Notes: generated by a model not told the origin, from the sequence alone. A stretch of 64,000 nucleotides of DNA from Vasconcelosia minhoensis LEGE 07310 (GCF_015207255.1 NZ_JADEXG010000007.1:1-64000), one strand, 5' to 3'. Positions 33,879 to 43,508 are shown, counted from the first letter of the stretch. Numbers and translations: made by a program.

Positions 33879-35195
33879 ATGCCCGCTCTAACCCAATTTG
33901 GCGACCAGATGTCTCATTTGACAGGCGTCCGGGCGATCATGAAAGACATCATCGAAACGCTGCGGCTGGGCCAATCATTCATCAACCTCAGCGCGGGTAA
34001 TCCAGTTATCTTGCCCGAAGTAGAGCAGCTCTGGCGCGACTGCACCACGGCCCTGCTGGCCAGCGAGGAATATGGAACCGTCGTCTGCCGCTACGGCTCT
34101 AGCCAGGGATACGAACCCTTTATCGCCGCCGTACGCGACGATTTCAACCAGCGCTATGGGCTGTCGCTGAGCGATCGCAATTTTCTGATCACGCCGGGTA
34201 GCCAGTCGCTCTACTTCCTCGCGGCCAATGCCTTTGGCGGCTACAGTAGCACGGGTCAGCTAAAGCGAATTGTCCTACCGCTGAGCCCTGACTACACCGG
34301 CTATGGCGGCATTTCGCTGATTCCAGAAGCGCTGACCGCCTACCGTCCCCAGCTTGACCTAGACCCGACCGCGCATCGCTTCAAATACCGGCCCGACTTC
34401 AGCCAGCTCGAAATTACCCCGGATACGGGCTTTGTCCTATTTTCGCGCCCCTGCAACCCGACGGGCAATGTTCTCACCGACGAAGAGGTCACCCGGATTG
34501 AAAGCCTGGCTGCTGCTCAGAACGTGCCGGTCCTGGTTGACTCGGCCTACGCCCCGCCCTACCCGGCGCTCAACTACACGGAAATGTCGCCCCACTTCGG
34601 ACCAAACATTCTCCACTGCATCAGCCTTTCCAAGGCGGGGCTGCCCGGCGAGCGGATTGGTATCGCCATCGGCGATGAAGCCATGATTCAGGTATTAGAA
34701 GCCTTTCAGACCAATCTCTGCATTCATTCCTCGCGCTATGGCCAGGCGATCGCGGCCCGCGCCATCCGTTCAGGCGCGCTGGCGGAAATTTCTGAGCAGG
34801 TAATCCGGCCCCACTACCAGCGCAAATTTGCCGTGTTGGAAGCAACTCTCGATCAGCAGATGCCGGGCAGCGTCCCCTGGTATCTGCATCGGGGCGAGGG
34901 GGCGATTTTTGCCTGGCTGTGGCTTCAGGAATTGCCGATAACGGACTGGGCGTTTTACCAGGCGCTGAAGCAGTGCGGCGTCATCATTGTCCCCGGCAGT
35001 CCCTTTTTCCCAGGGCTAAAGGACGACTGGCCCCACATGCGTCAGTGCTTCCGGATTAGCCTGACGGCATCCGAGGCCGACATTGTAACGGCGCTGGAGC
35101 GGCTAGCGCAGCTGGTCGATCGGGTCTATGCGGGGCAGAGCACCGAACATCGGGCAGTGGCAGTCACTGCTCCCAAGCAAGAGGTTGCCCGGTAG
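33879..35195 (+). CDS. avtA: Valine-pyruvate aminotransferase
   Basis: A fold-type I pyridoxal-phosphate aminotransferase that moves the amino group between valine (or alanine) and pyruvate or ketoisovalerate. The AvtA marker segment INLSAGNPVILPEVE is near the N-terminus. Other marks are TPGSQSLYF for cofactor binding, FSRPCNPTGNVL, and the lysine that binds the cofactor in SLSKAGLPGERIG. With 438 residues it is of normal length. I prefer the ATG at 33879 to the in-frame GTG at 33861. rimM follows 5 bases later and is probably in the same transcript. Confidence 0.92.
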   Translation: MPALTQFGDQMSHLTGVRAIMKDIIETLRLGQSFINLSAGNPVILPEVEQLWRDCTTALLASEEYGTVVCRYGSSQGYEPFIAAVRDDFNQRYGLSLSDRNFLITPGSQSLYFLAANAFGGYSSTGQLKRIVLPLSPDYTGYGGISLIPEALTAYRPQLDLDPTAHRFKYRPDFSQLEITPDTGFVLFSRPCNPTGNVLTDEEVTRIESLAAAQNVPVLVDSAYAPPYPALNYTEMSPHFGPNILHCISLSKAGLPGERIGIAIGDEAMIQVLEAFQTNLCIHSSRYGQAIAARAIRSGALAEISEQVIRPHYQRKFAVLEATLDQQMPGSVPWYLHRGEGAIFAWLWLQELPITDWAFYQALKQCGVIIVPGSPFFPGLKDDWPHMRQCFRISLTASEADIVTALERLAQLVDRVYAGQSTEHRAVAVTAPKQEVAR

Positions 35196-35200
35196 AAGTC

Positions 35201-35818
35201 ATGGGAGACTGGCTAACGATTGGCCGCGTGGTGGGTGCCCATGGTCTCAACGGCTGGCTCAAGGTGTACCCCGAGAGCGATTTCCCCGAGCGCTTTGTCA
35301 GGCCCGGTGACCGCTGGCTGCTGCGACCCCAGGCGACAGAGCCCGAACCGATTCAGCTGTTAGCCGGGCGCTACCTGGACGCTAAAAAGCAATATCTAAT
35401 TCAGCTAGCGGGCATCGAGAATCGCAACCAGGCAGAGGACCTGCTTTACTGTCAGCTCGTTGTCCCGGTAGACGACCGGCTGCCGCTGGAACCAGGGGAG
35501 TTTCATGTTGCTGACCTAGTGGGCCTCTCGGTAATTTTGCGCGAGAGCCAGACCCAAATCGGGCAGGTGGTCGATATTCTCAGCGCCGGGCAGGACTTGT
35601 TAGAAGTTGCCCTCGATGCCGATGCCCTCAATACGCAAAATTTAGATACGCAGAATAGGCAGACCGATTTATCGCCTCAAAAAGGCGGGTCTAAAGCGCG
35701 ATCGCGCCGTAGCAAAATTTTGATTCCCTTCGTCGAGCAAATTGTGCCCGTCGTCGATCTGGCCAATCAGCGCATCGAAATCGACCCGCCCAGCGGCCTG
35801 ATTGAAGCCCAGCGCTAG
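35201..35818 (+). CDS. rimM: Ribosome maturation factor RimM
   Basis: RimM binds ribosomal protein S19 and helps mature the head of the 30S subunit. The 205-residue protein has the N-terminal barrel (WLTIGRVVGAHGLNGWLKVY) and the C-terminal PRC barrel (FHVADLVGLSVIL, then IPFVEQIVPVVDLANQRIEI). Between the strands of the PRC barrel lies an insertion of about 30 low-complexity residues rich in Asn, Gln, Thr, Ser and Arg. Its coding DNA includes a HIP1 site near 35700. This is likely a tolerated surface loop. The stop is 1 base from the stop of the convergent transposase-like gene. Confidence 0.94.
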   Translation: MGDWLTIGRVVGAHGLNGWLKVYPESDFPERFVRPGDRWLLRPQATEPEPIQLLAGRYLDAKKQYLIQLAGIENRNQAEDLLYCQLVVPVDDRLPLEPGEFHVADLVGLSVILRESQTQIGQVVDILSAGQDLLEVALDADALNTQNLDTQNRQTDLSPQKGGSKARSRRSKILIPFVEQIVPVVDLANQRIEIDPPSGLIEAQR

Positions 35819-35819
35819 C

Positions 35820-36308
35820 CTATTCCAGTAAATTTGAAACGCACCAGGCTGAGCTGTTGAGCAAGTCCTGCCGTCTTTGGGTCAGAGATAACTCACTGCC
35901 AATCCGCTGCTCCTGGTAGCTGCGCTGCCAGACTGGCGAACCCGGCTGACTGCGGACTAGATTAATCCGTTTTGCAGCTGCGGCTTTAAACGCGGCAATA
36001 AAAGAAGAGAGCACCCGCGGCTTAGTTGGTGAGCGCACGAACGACTTGGTCTCAGCGACCACCCCCCGGTCTTTGACCACCACCAGAGCCTCTAGCCCGT
36101 TGGGGACAATCACCCACTGATCGAGCGTGATTTTAGGATGGTAGCTGGCGGCGCGCAGCCATTCGTCAGCAGCGATTTGACCGGTGAGGTTGAGACGACT
36201 GCTGGCTGGGTCTAACCCAAACAGATTTTCTTCTTGGTAGGTGCGGAGCTGGACGTAATAGGCTACGGCCTGGACAGGGGAGCGATCGAGCTGGGCTGGG
36301 TGAATCAA
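35820..36308 (-). CDS. Catalytically degenerate IS200/RAYT-like (Y1 transposase) protein
   Basis: A 162-residue protein that aligns along its whole length with REP-associated tyrosine transposases, which cut single-stranded DNA using a His-hydrophobic-His (HUH) metal site and a tyrosine. The order matches: an AYYVQLRTYQEENLFG strand, LTGQIAADEWLR, then LDQWVIVPNGLEALVVV where active relatives have PNHxHG, SSFIAAFKAAAAKRIN, and GSPVWQRSYQEQRIGSE where they have WQRNYYEHIIR. Both HUH histidines are missing here, while one tyrosine of the pair remains. The frame is intact, so it may be a recent fossil or a domesticated DNA-binding protein. A small AACCC/GGGTT hairpin (36321-36334) lies just upstream. 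Confidence 0.75.
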   Translation of the reverse strand: MIHPAQLDRSPVQAVAYYVQLRTYQEENLFGLDPASSRLNLTGQIAADEWLRAASYHPKITLDQWVIVPNGLEALVVVKDRGVVAETKSFVRSPTKPRVLSSFIAAFKAAAAKRINLVRSQPGSPVWQRSYQEQRIGSELSLTQRRQDLLNSSAWCVSNLLE

Positions 36309-36445
36309 TCTACCCTCTATAACCCTTCAGGGTTGTGTACAAGTTGTTTTCTAAGCTGCCCAGCCGGAATCCAAAACTCACAGCCTTGAAACGTTTTTTA
36401 GGTCTCAGGCTGGCTACAGTTGAGTAAGAAACCCGCCTTGAAGCT

Positions 36446-37561
36446 ATGAAACTCGATTTTCGCTTTGCCGTCATCAGCGATTTGCACATTGCTCTGCCCC
36501 ACACGATCTGGGACTCACCCAGTCGCTTCCACCTGGTCGAGGTGAGCATTCCAGCATTTGAGCAAATTTTAGAGCAGCTGGAGCAGCTGGAGCTGGATTT
36601 TCTGCTGCTGCCCGGCGACCTGGTGCAGCACGGCGAGCGCGAAAATCATCAGTGGCTGGCCGACCGTCTAGCCAAGCTGCCGTTTCCGACCTATGTCGTT
36701 CCCGGCAATCACGATGTGATTACTCGCCAAGGGTGCGATCGCACCCTCCCCCTGGCCGACTTCCCCCGGCTCTACCAAAGTTTTGGCTACAGCAATCCCG
36801 AGCAGCTCTACTATCGTCAGGAAATTCTGCCCAACGTTCACCTGATCGGGCTGAATACCAACGCCTTTGACGCCGAAGGTCAGCCCTTTAACTCGGGCTA
36901 CATCGACGCTGAGCAGCTGGCCTGGCTAGATGCCCAGCTCGCCGAGCTCGCCGACCGGCCCGAACGGTTCGTCATGGTGATGCTGCACCACAACGCGATT
37001 GAGCATCTGCCGGGGCAGGCCAAAAGCGCCATGGGCCAGCGCTATATGGTCAGAAATGCTGGCGCCCTGACCGAGCGGCTGAAAGCAGCAGGCGTGCCGC
37101 TGATGTTTACCGGCCATCTGCACGTACAGGACATTGCTCGCTGCGGCAGCCTATACGAGATCACCACGGGCTCGCTGGTCAGCTACCCCCATCCCTACCG
37201 GCTGCTGCACCTCTGGACCGATTCGCAGGGGCAGAAGCAGCTCCAGATTGAGTCCACTCGGGTCGAAGCGGTGCCAGACTGGCCCGCCCTCCAGACCACC
37301 TCGCAGACCTGGATGAGCGATCGCGCCTTTCCCTTCATGGTCAAGCTGCTGACCGACCCGCCCCTCTGTCTGGCGCCTAGCGAAGCCAAAGCCTACGCGC
37401 CGCAGCTCAAAGACTTTTGGGCCAACGTCGCGGCAGGCGATGCGGTATTTGACTATCCGCACCTGCCACAGCCGCTCCAGCGCTACTTCCACCGATTCAG
37501 CGCCGTTGATGCAGACGGGATGCCCCAGGCGATTGACAACAACGCTGTTCTGGCTTTGTAA
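36446..37561 (+). CDS. Calcineurin-like metallophosphoesterase
   Basis: A 371-residue dinuclear-metal phosphoesterase. The five family motifs are present in order: ISDLHIA (residues 9-15), LLPGDLVQHG, VVPGNHDV, MLHHNAI and FTGHLHVQD. The C-terminal ~140 residues form an extra domain typical of cyanobacterial members and contain no motif I know. No signal peptide is visible, so it is probably cytosolic. Relatives hydrolyse cyclic nucleotides, phosphodiesters or phosphoproteins; the substrate here cannot be told. It is divergent from the transposase-like gene across 137 bases. Confidence 0.87.
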   Translation: MKLDFRFAVISDLHIALPHTIWDSPSRFHLVEVSIPAFEQILEQLEQLELDFLLLPGDLVQHGERENHQWLADRLAKLPFPTYVVPGNHDVITRQGCDRTLPLADFPRLYQSFGYSNPEQLYYRQEILPNVHLIGLNTNAFDAEGQPFNSGYIDAEQLAWLDAQLAELADRPERFVMVMLHHNAIEHLPGQAKSAMGQRYMVRNAGALTERLKAAGVPLMFTGHLHVQDIARCGSLYEITTGSLVSYPHPYRLLHLWTDSQGQKQLQIESTRVEAVPDWPALQTTSQTWMSDRAFPFMVKLLTDPPLCLAPSEAKAYAPQLKDFWANVAAGDAVFDYPHLPQPLQRYFHRFSAVDADGMPQAIDNNAVLAL

Positions 37562-37727
37562 GCCGGTCTAAACTGCCTGAACGGGTGAAAATCCCTGCTG
37601 CCGGACCAGCCCTCGCAGCACTCCTGCCGCTGCAGGTGACGTCGAAGACACCATAGCGGCTAAGGGGTTGGTCGCTTCACCCAAGCCCTGATTCGCCGCT
37701 TGGTAATCCCACTTCAGCGCCTCGCGG

Positions 37728-40199
37728 TCAGCGATCGCGAACCGCACTGAGCGCTAGCGGCAGCTGCACCGTAAAGGTCGCTCCCATGCCCTCGCCTGGG
37801 CTGGCCGCTGTGACTGTCCCACCATGGGCCTCAACCAGCTGCTGTACAAGCGTCAGCCCTAGCCCCGTGCCGCCGTGCTGACGGGTGATGGAGCTGTCGT
37901 GCTGGCGAAAGAGCTCAAACAAATGGGGTAAAAAGTGAGGTGATATCCCTTTTCCGGTATCGGTCACCTGAATTTGCCCTAGGTCATCTTTTTGCTCTAA
38001 CCGTAGGGTAATCTGGCCTTCCTCAGGCGTGAATTTAATCGCATTGGTCAGCAGATTCCAGACAATTTGCTGCAGCCGATCGGGGTCGCCCTTGACCGGG
38101 CCGACTGACGGATCTAGCACCTGCTCCAGTCGAATTGACTTAGCCTCCGCTGCCAGCCGGGTCGTCTCAATCGCGGCCAAAACGGGTTCAAGCAGCATCA
38201 CAGACTTCAGCTGTAGCGAGAGCTGACCCCGAGCAATCTTAGCCACGTCCAGCAGGTCGTCAATCAGCTGCGTCTGGTGCCTGACGTTGCGCTCAATGAT
38301 CTGGAGCCCCTGGTCTCGCTTATCTGAGCTCAGCGTTTTTTTCTGTAAAATGCTCGTCCAGCCCAGGATGGGATTAAGCGGCGTCCGCAGCTCGTGGGAG
38401 AGCACGGTGAGGAACTCATCTTTGACCCGGTTGGCTGCCTGCAGCCGGTCGGTCTGCCGCTGGAGCGAGGCCATTAGCTCTGAGCGCTCCAGCGCGATCG
38501 CGATCTGGTCGCAGAGCACCTGCATCAGATCGGTTTCGACTGGGTTAAAGCCAATTCGGCTGCGGCTGCCAAAGGACAGCGTGCCGTAGAGCCTGCCGTG
38601 GGCAATCAGCGGCTGACAGGCGCAGGCTGCCATGCCCAGCGATCGCATCTGAGCCATGATCGGATGGTCTGAGTTTTGGATGTCCGACCAAACGACCTGA
38701 CAGCGCTGCTGAGCTGCCGTTCCCGAAATCGATTCTCCCAGCCCCAGCTGCTGTAGCGCAGCTTCCTGTTCAGCCGATATTCCGGTAGCCGAAATCAGTC
38801 GCAGCACCTGCTCGTCTTCGACCAAGACATAGTTAAGGTAAACAGCCAGATCCATTGACCCTTCCAGCTTTTGAAACAGGCTGCTGATCAGAGTGAGGGG
38901 GCGATCGCTAAAGAGCAGATCGCGGGTCGTTTCGTAGAGCAGCTGGAGGCGATCGCCGTTGGCCTGAAGAGCAGCTTCTGCCCGCTGACGCTGCTCTAGC
39001 TCGGCTTCGAGCTGCTGGTTACTGAACTTGAGCGCCTGCCTTTTTTCGATCAGGGCATCGACTAAAATTTTGAGCGACTGAGACAGCCCCGCCACCTCAT
39101 CACGACCTCGAATTAGCGGTAGGCTGGCCTCGGTCTGGTCCTGCCGCAGTCGGTCTGCCGCTGTGGCAATCTGCAGCAGCGGCCGAGTTAGATAGCCGGC
39201 GACGAACCAGCCCGCGATCGCAAATAGCCCGCCCAGCAGGCCGCCCTGCAGCCAAATCTGCCGACGCACCTGATAGACGGGGCTCAGCGCCAGGTCGGTG
39301 GGCTGACAGACCAAAGTTAGCCAGCCCAGACCGGGATAGCTAAGATATCCATCGCTACGGGCAAAGCCACTCAGATATTGCTCACCGTTAGGCCAGGTTT
39401 CGACCCGGTAGCCGTCATGGGTATCCGCTGCCGCGCTGACGCTCTCCAGCCTCACGGTTTGGTCTTGCCAGCCTGACGGCCCGATCAGGAGCTTCCCGGT
39501 CGAGTTCAGAATCAGGATCTCGACATCCATTTGAGCATTCAGCGGTCGAGATAGCGAATCGCGCACCGACTTTGCCCATTCCCGACTCAGGTGAGTGCTT
39601 AAAACGCCAGAAAATTCTCCAGTTGCGGTGGTGACCGGGGCAGCTATATCGACTATTTGTAGCGATTCTGGCTCTAGCGACTCTGGCGACGGGTCTGACA
39701 CCGCTTTTGCCAGCAGCGCTTCCTGAACGTCGCCGATAAACAGGTCGGACTTTGCTGCCTGAAACCATCTGCGATGGGAAACGCTCTGCCCTTCTAGCTG
39801 CCGGTCGGTGCTAGCGATTACCTCACCCTGTGGGTTAGTCAGACTGATCCGGCTGTAGCTGGAGTAGCTGTTTTGTAGCGTGTTTAAGAGCGATCGCTTT
39901 TGTCCGACAGGTATCATCGGGTCACGAATGACATCGAGCGTAGACAAAATTTGCACTTCTCGATAGCGCTCAAAGATGCCGCGATCTAGCTTGTCAGATA
40001 CCTGATAGGCAAGCTGGGCCAATCTTTGGCCGACCTGCTGCTCAATCCGGGCAGTGGCAGTATAACTGACGACCAGACTCGCCAGTAGCGAAGTCACCAG
40101 CATAATCAGCACCACAATCAGGCCAACCCGCGCCCTGAGACTGCGGCGCGGGTCTAGCCGAGCCGCTATGCGAGCGGGCCGCAGTCGGAGAAGAACCAT
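37728..40199 (-). CDS. Membrane sensor histidine kinase: Cache, HAMP, GAF, HisKA, HATPase
   Basis: An 823-residue membrane kinase. A basic N-terminus leads into TM1 (about 25-48). The periplasmic double-Cache sensor (about 50-310) contains the RWFQAAKSDLFIGDV segment typical of ligand-binding Cache domains. TM2 (about 316-337) precedes HAMP, a coiled coil, and GAF (about 415-575). HisKA has the phospho-acceptor His602 in SHELRTPLNPILGW. The HATPase domain ends near residue 818 with the GGTGLGLTLVQQLVE motif. It likely senses a small external molecule and signals to a regulator encoded elsewhere, as no receiver gene adjoins it. Confidence 0.91.
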   Translation of the reverse strand: MVLLRLRPARIAARLDPRRSLRARVGLIVVLIMLVTSLLASLVVSYTATARIEQQVGQRLAQLAYQVSDKLDRGIFERYREVQILSTLDVIRDPMIPVGQKRSLLNTLQNSYSSYSRISLTNPQGEVIASTDRQLEGQSVSHRRWFQAAKSDLFIGDVQEALLAKAVSDPSPESLEPESLQIVDIAAPVTTATGEFSGVLSTHLSREWAKSVRDSLSRPLNAQMDVEILILNSTGKLLIGPSGWQDQTVRLESVSAAADTHDGYRVETWPNGEQYLSGFARSDGYLSYPGLGWLTLVCQPTDLALSPVYQVRRQIWLQGGLLGGLFAIAGWFVAGYLTRPLLQIATAADRLRQDQTEASLPLIRGRDEVAGLSQSLKILVDALIEKRQALKFSNQQLEAELEQRQRAEAALQANGDRLQLLYETTRDLLFSDRPLTLISSLFQKLEGSMDLAVYLNYVLVEDEQVLRLISATGISAEQEAALQQLGLGESISGTAAQQRCQVVWSDIQNSDHPIMAQMRSLGMAACACQPLIAHGRLYGTLSFGSRSRIGFNPVETDLMQVLCDQIAIALERSELMASLQRQTDRLQAANRVKDEFLTVLSHELRTPLNPILGWTSILQKKTLSSDKRDQGLQIIERNVRHQTQLIDDLLDVAKIARGQLSLQLKSVMLLEPVLAAIETTRLAAEAKSIRLEQVLDPSVGPVKGDPDRLQQIVWNLLTNAIKFTPEEGQITLRLEQKDDLGQIQVTDTGKGISPHFLPHLFELFRQHDSSITRQHGGTGLGLTLVQQLVEAHGGTVTAASPGEGMGATFTVQLPLALSAVRDR

Positions 40200-40501
40200 G
40201 AAAGCGAGTAAGCGTGAGTGACGTTAATCACCGCTGCCGTCAACGGACAAAAGCAACACCAGCGGACTTCGACGACTGTCCAGGGAAAGCTTGGCTCTAC
40301 TGTAGTCATTTTGCTTGGCTTCTCATACTATCCCGTAGCGGTAGATTCAGTCTGCCCTACGGATAGAGGCTAAAGATCCGTAACATTTTTTATACTTTAA
40401 TTTCGTTTTCGAAGAGGAATTTGAAGCCCAAAACCAACGTCCAGGCTTTGTCTGGCGCTGATTCGCATATTTTTTGACCGTAAGTTATTCAGGGTATAAA
40501 A
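40200..40501. other. Intergenic region between divergent genes
   Basis: About 300 bases without a gene, holding the promoters of the histidine kinase and the DUF2993 gene. One possible hairpin is built on CCGTAG and CTACGG at about 40334-40363. AT-rich sequence from 40380 to 40420 (ATTTTTTATACTTTAATTT) is the likely promoter zone for the plus-strand gene. Nothing else is recognised. Confidence 0.4.
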
Positions 40502-41242
40502 ATGAGTTCAAAAGACTTAGACATTGGCGAGCAAGCCATCAGCAAAGCGGCAGAAGCCGGATTAGAGTCTCAAATGGATCAGGCAGAAGACTTAGATGTC
40601 GCTCTCCACACCGAAGCGACGGATTTGGCCCAGGGCAAGCTGAAAGCGGTCGAAGTTGAAGGTGAGGGGCTGGTTGTCCAAAACGAACTGCGAACCGATG
40701 AGCTGAAGCTCAAAACCGGGGAAGTGAAGATCAACCCGATGCAGGCAGTGATGGGTGAGATTGAGCTGGAGCGGCCGACTGAAGCAGAAGCCTACGCGGT
40801 GCTCAAGGCCGAGGATATCAATCGGGCATTTGACTCCGACTATGTTCGAGAAAAGCTGCGGGGTCAGAAGGTTACTCTGCCCTCAGAAGAGACCGTGTCA
40901 ACCGATGCCCAAAAGGTGAGCTTTACGATTCCAGAGGCGGGCCGGATTGCCGTAGATGCCGATGTGATGATTATCGAGCAGGTTGAGACTAAGCACATTG
41001 CGTTTACCGCTGTGCCTGAGCTTGTCTCCGGCGGGCATCAGGTGACCCTCACCGACATGCAGTACGACGATGCTGCTAACGACATGCCAGAACTCACCCA
41101 GGCCCTGATTGACACCACCGAAGAACTACTCGACCTGCGCAACCTAGAGTTGGACAAGATGTCGCTTAAGTTTGACCGGCTGGAGGTGCAGCCTGACCAG
41201 CTAGTGATTCAAGCCCAGGCAGAGATTCGAGCCTTCAGCTAG
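40502..41242 (+). CDS. DUF2993 (LmeA-like lipid-binding) protein
   Basis: DUF2993 proteins are widespread in cyanobacteria and actinobacteria; the mycobacterial LmeA binds phospholipids. The 246-residue protein has the family pattern: DLDVALHTEATDLAQGKLKAVEVEGEGLVV, then a strand-rich core with INPMQAVMGEIELERPTEAEAYAVLKAEDINRAF, and a C-terminal MSLKFDRLEVQPDQLVIQAQAEI. There is no signal peptide, so it is cytosolic or peripheral on membranes. It is acidic. A second, more basic paralogue is at 61024-61821. Precise function is unknown. Confidence 0.85.
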   Translation: MSSKDLDIGEQAISKAAEAGLESQMDQAEDLDVALHTEATDLAQGKLKAVEVEGEGLVVQNELRTDELKLKTGEVKINPMQAVMGEIELERPTEAEAYAVLKAEDINRAFDSDYVREKLRGQKVTLPSEETVSTDAQKVSFTIPEAGRIAVDADVMIIEQVETKHIAFTAVPELVSGGHQVTLTDMQYDDAANDMPELTQALIDTTEELLDLRNLELDKMSLKFDRLEVQPDQLVIQAQAEIRAFS

Positions 41243-41272
41243 CGATCGCGCCGTTATCATGACCGCCTAGCA

Positions 41273-41755
41273 TCACTGAACCTTAATCAGCACCAGATCG
41301 CCATCGATCTGAGCTTCATAAGATCCTAAGGGCTCAGCGGCGGGACCCTCAGCGACGGTGCCGTCTGGGTTGAACTTTGACCCGTGGCAGGGACAGGCAA
41401 ATAGGCCTTCCTGCCACTCGACACCGCAGCCCTGGTGGGTGCACATCGAGTTTAGGGCGACGATGCCTTCCGGGTTGGCTGGGTCGCGGATGACGACTAC
41501 TGGCCCGGCGATGAAGCCTTTTTGGGCGAGGGAGCCGTTGGCATCCAGTTCGGCGACGGTTCCCAGGGCGGCAAATCCATCCTCGCGGATGCTGTCATCT
41601 ACCTTAGGAGTGGAAGATTCTGACTCGGCTGGGGCCTCAGTCTCTGAGGTCGTTTCTGAAGGCGACTCTTTGGGAGTGCAGGCCGCGATCGCAATTGGCA
41701 GCGAAGTCGCCATGAAGCCCGCACCGACCCAGTTGATAAACTCACGACGTTGCAT
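41273..41755 (-). CDS. Rieske 2Fe-2S protein, Tat and lipoprotein type
   Basis: A 160-residue exported Rieske protein. The first residues carry a twin-arginine motif (QRREFI), a hydrophobic stretch, and a lipobox-like AIAAC at about residue 26. It may therefore be exported folded and tethered by lipid. A Ser/Glu/Thr-rich linker follows. The cluster ligands are CTHQGC and CPCHGSKF, the two Cys-His pairs plus the disulfide cysteines of high-potential Rieske proteins. It differs from the b6f subunit PetC, which has an N-terminal membrane helix and is usually paired with petA. It is third in an operon with the cytochrome c assembly genes (10-base gap), so it likely carries electrons in the multiheme module. 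Confidence 0.9.
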   Translation of the reverse strand: MQRREFINWVGAGFMATSLPIAIAACTPKESPSETTSETEAPAESESSTPKVDDSIREDGFAALGTVAELDANGSLAQKGFIAGPVVVIRDPANPEGIVALNSMCTHQGCGVEWQEGLFACPCHGSKFNPDGTVAEGPAAEPLGSYEAQIDGDLVLIKVQ

Positions 41756-41765
41756 GGGTTATCCT

Positions 41766-43472
41766 CTAGCTACCGAACGGATTGGGGCTCACGGCTGAAT
41801 CGGGTTCGCCTGATTTGATCAACCAGCCTTGATAGCGGGCGGCAGTGATCAGCACAAACAGCAGGTCTAGCCCCACGACGCTAGCAATCACCAGCTCCGA
41901 GCCGCCGGTGCCGAAGCCATAGCTATGCAGTCCAGTCCCCAGCACGAAATTCACGCCGTACCAGGCCATCAGCACCGCGTTAAAGGCGACGACGCTGGCG
42001 ACGCTGATGCCAAAGTTGCCAATCCAGCCGACCAGCCGACCGTGCAGCGGCACCAGATAGCACAGCAGGGCAATCAGCGCCCAGGTTTCCTTCGGGTCCC
42101 ACCCCCAGAAGCGGCCCCAGGAAAAGTGCGCCCAGATGCCGCCAAGGATAATGCCGGTCGTCAGCAGCAGTACGCCTACCTGCAAGACCCGATAGTTGAG
42201 CTGGGAGAGCAGCTGAATTCGCGACTTGGCCTGAGGCGTAAACAGATAGCTGCCCAGGGCGACGTGGCCCAGCCCCAGCGCTAGCGCAAAGCTGGCGTAG
42301 CTCAGAGCAATCGTAGGAACGTGGATGCTCAGCCAAAAATTATCGCGCAGCACCGGCACCAGCGGCGAGATGCTGGGGTCCAGGACGGCGGGTAGGCTGT
42401 CAGCCAGAATCAGACACACCACCGACAGCGGAGCCGCCGCGAGCAGATAGTATTTAGAGCGGTAGATCAGTTCAAAGATGAGCGCGATCGCGGCAATCCC
42501 AAATCCGACCCAAACCACTGACTCATACATATTGGTCACCGGTGGACGCCCGGCGATCTGCATCCGCAGCCAGAAGCCGTAGCTCTGCACGGCGACCCCA
42601 GCGACAAAGAGGCCAATGGCGCTCCAGTAGAGTTCGAGCGGCTTAATCCACAGCGCCGCTAGCATGAAAATAAAGGCAATGCCGTAGAGCTGCCAGGCTT
42701 TAGCAAAGGGGTGAAAGTGGTTGAAGAAAACCTCGCGCCGCATGACGCTATCGGCGGGATAAACCTCCGGGCTGAGCGCCGTTAGTCCCGACTTTAGCGA
42801 CGCCGCTAGGGGAGCCAGCAGCGGCAGGTGACGGGTGCCGGACAAAAACGTTTGCTTGATCGTGGCGAAGTTGGCCAGCAGCGGGGCGACGGATTCTGCC
42901 GGATAGAGGCTCTGGCCTTCAGTAATGCCGACCCATTTGCCTTTGATATCGGTGGGGTGGGGGACAATTGCGATCGCGTCATCGCTCACCGTCTCCAGCA
43001 TCAGCGTCAGCCGGTCTTCCAAGGTAATCGCCTCTCGCTGGTCGCGGGTCAGGTCTTCTCCTCTAATCTCAACCTGATGCGCCTCTCGAACGACAGCGCC
43101 GAGAGCCTGATTTCGCATCAGTGTTTCGAACGAAAAATGCTTTTGATCCGGGTCGAGCCCTACCTGTTCTTTTAACGGACGATAGCTCAACAGCACAAAC
43201 GGCTCTTCGTTCCAATTGCGGTTGTTTAGCCACAGCGACAGAAAAGTTTCCATCGAGCTTTCTCGAATGCCGTCGTGTAGATAAGTGGTAGATCCGTGGA
43301 TTTTTGCCACCGTCTCCTGAGCCACCGTATCCAAAGGTTTTTTACGCCCGCCCTGCTGCACGGTCATCGTCTCCAGCGCGTCCAGCGCAGAAGGTTGAAA
43401 CTGGCTGAGGGGAGCAGCGATAAGCAGCAGTCCCAAACAGAGCCCAATCGCAAATTTTAGAAGTTTCATCAT
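41766..43472 (-). CDS. ccsA: System II cytochrome c biogenesis protein CcsA, long form
   Basis: CcsA with CcsB carries heme across the membrane and joins it to CXXCH cysteines. The 568-residue protein has an N-terminal helix (about 5-23) and an extracytoplasmic region of about 250 residues that opens with VQQGGRKKPLDTVAQETVAKI. The CcsA domain with about eight helices follows. It includes the heme-presenting WWD motif in WGRFWGWDPKETWALI and nearby histidines. Usual cyanobacterial and plastid CcsA is about 320-350 residues and lacks the extension. The longer form resembles CcsA of Bacteroidetes and deltaproteobacteria with multiheme cytochromes. It is 36 bases after ccsB and 10 before the Rieske gene. 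Confidence 0.9.
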   Translation of the reverse strand: MMKLLKFAIGLCLGLLLIAAPLSQFQPSALDALETMTVQQGGRKKPLDTVAQETVAKIHGSTTYLHDGIRESSMETFLSLWLNNRNWNEEPFVLLSYRPLKEQVGLDPDQKHFSFETLMRNQALGAVVREAHQVEIRGEDLTRDQREAITLEDRLTLMLETVSDDAIAIVPHPTDIKGKWVGITEGQSLYPAESVAPLLANFATIKQTFLSGTRHLPLLAPLAASLKSGLTALSPEVYPADSVMRREVFFNHFHPFAKAWQLYGIAFIFMLAALWIKPLELYWSAIGLFVAGVAVQSYGFWLRMQIAGRPPVTNMYESVVWVGFGIAAIALIFELIYRSKYYLLAAAPLSVVCLILADSLPAVLDPSISPLVPVLRDNFWLSIHVPTIALSYASFALALGLGHVALGSYLFTPQAKSRIQLLSQLNYRVLQVGVLLLTTGIILGGIWAHFSWGRFWGWDPKETWALIALLCYLVPLHGRLVGWIGNFGISVASVVAFNAVLMAWYGVNFVLGTGLHSYGFGTGGSELVIASVVGLDLLFVLITAARYQGWLIKSGEPDSAVSPNPFGS

Positions 43473-43508
43473 GATGTTTTAAATGTGGTGAATCAGGAAA
43501 AGGGCCTG

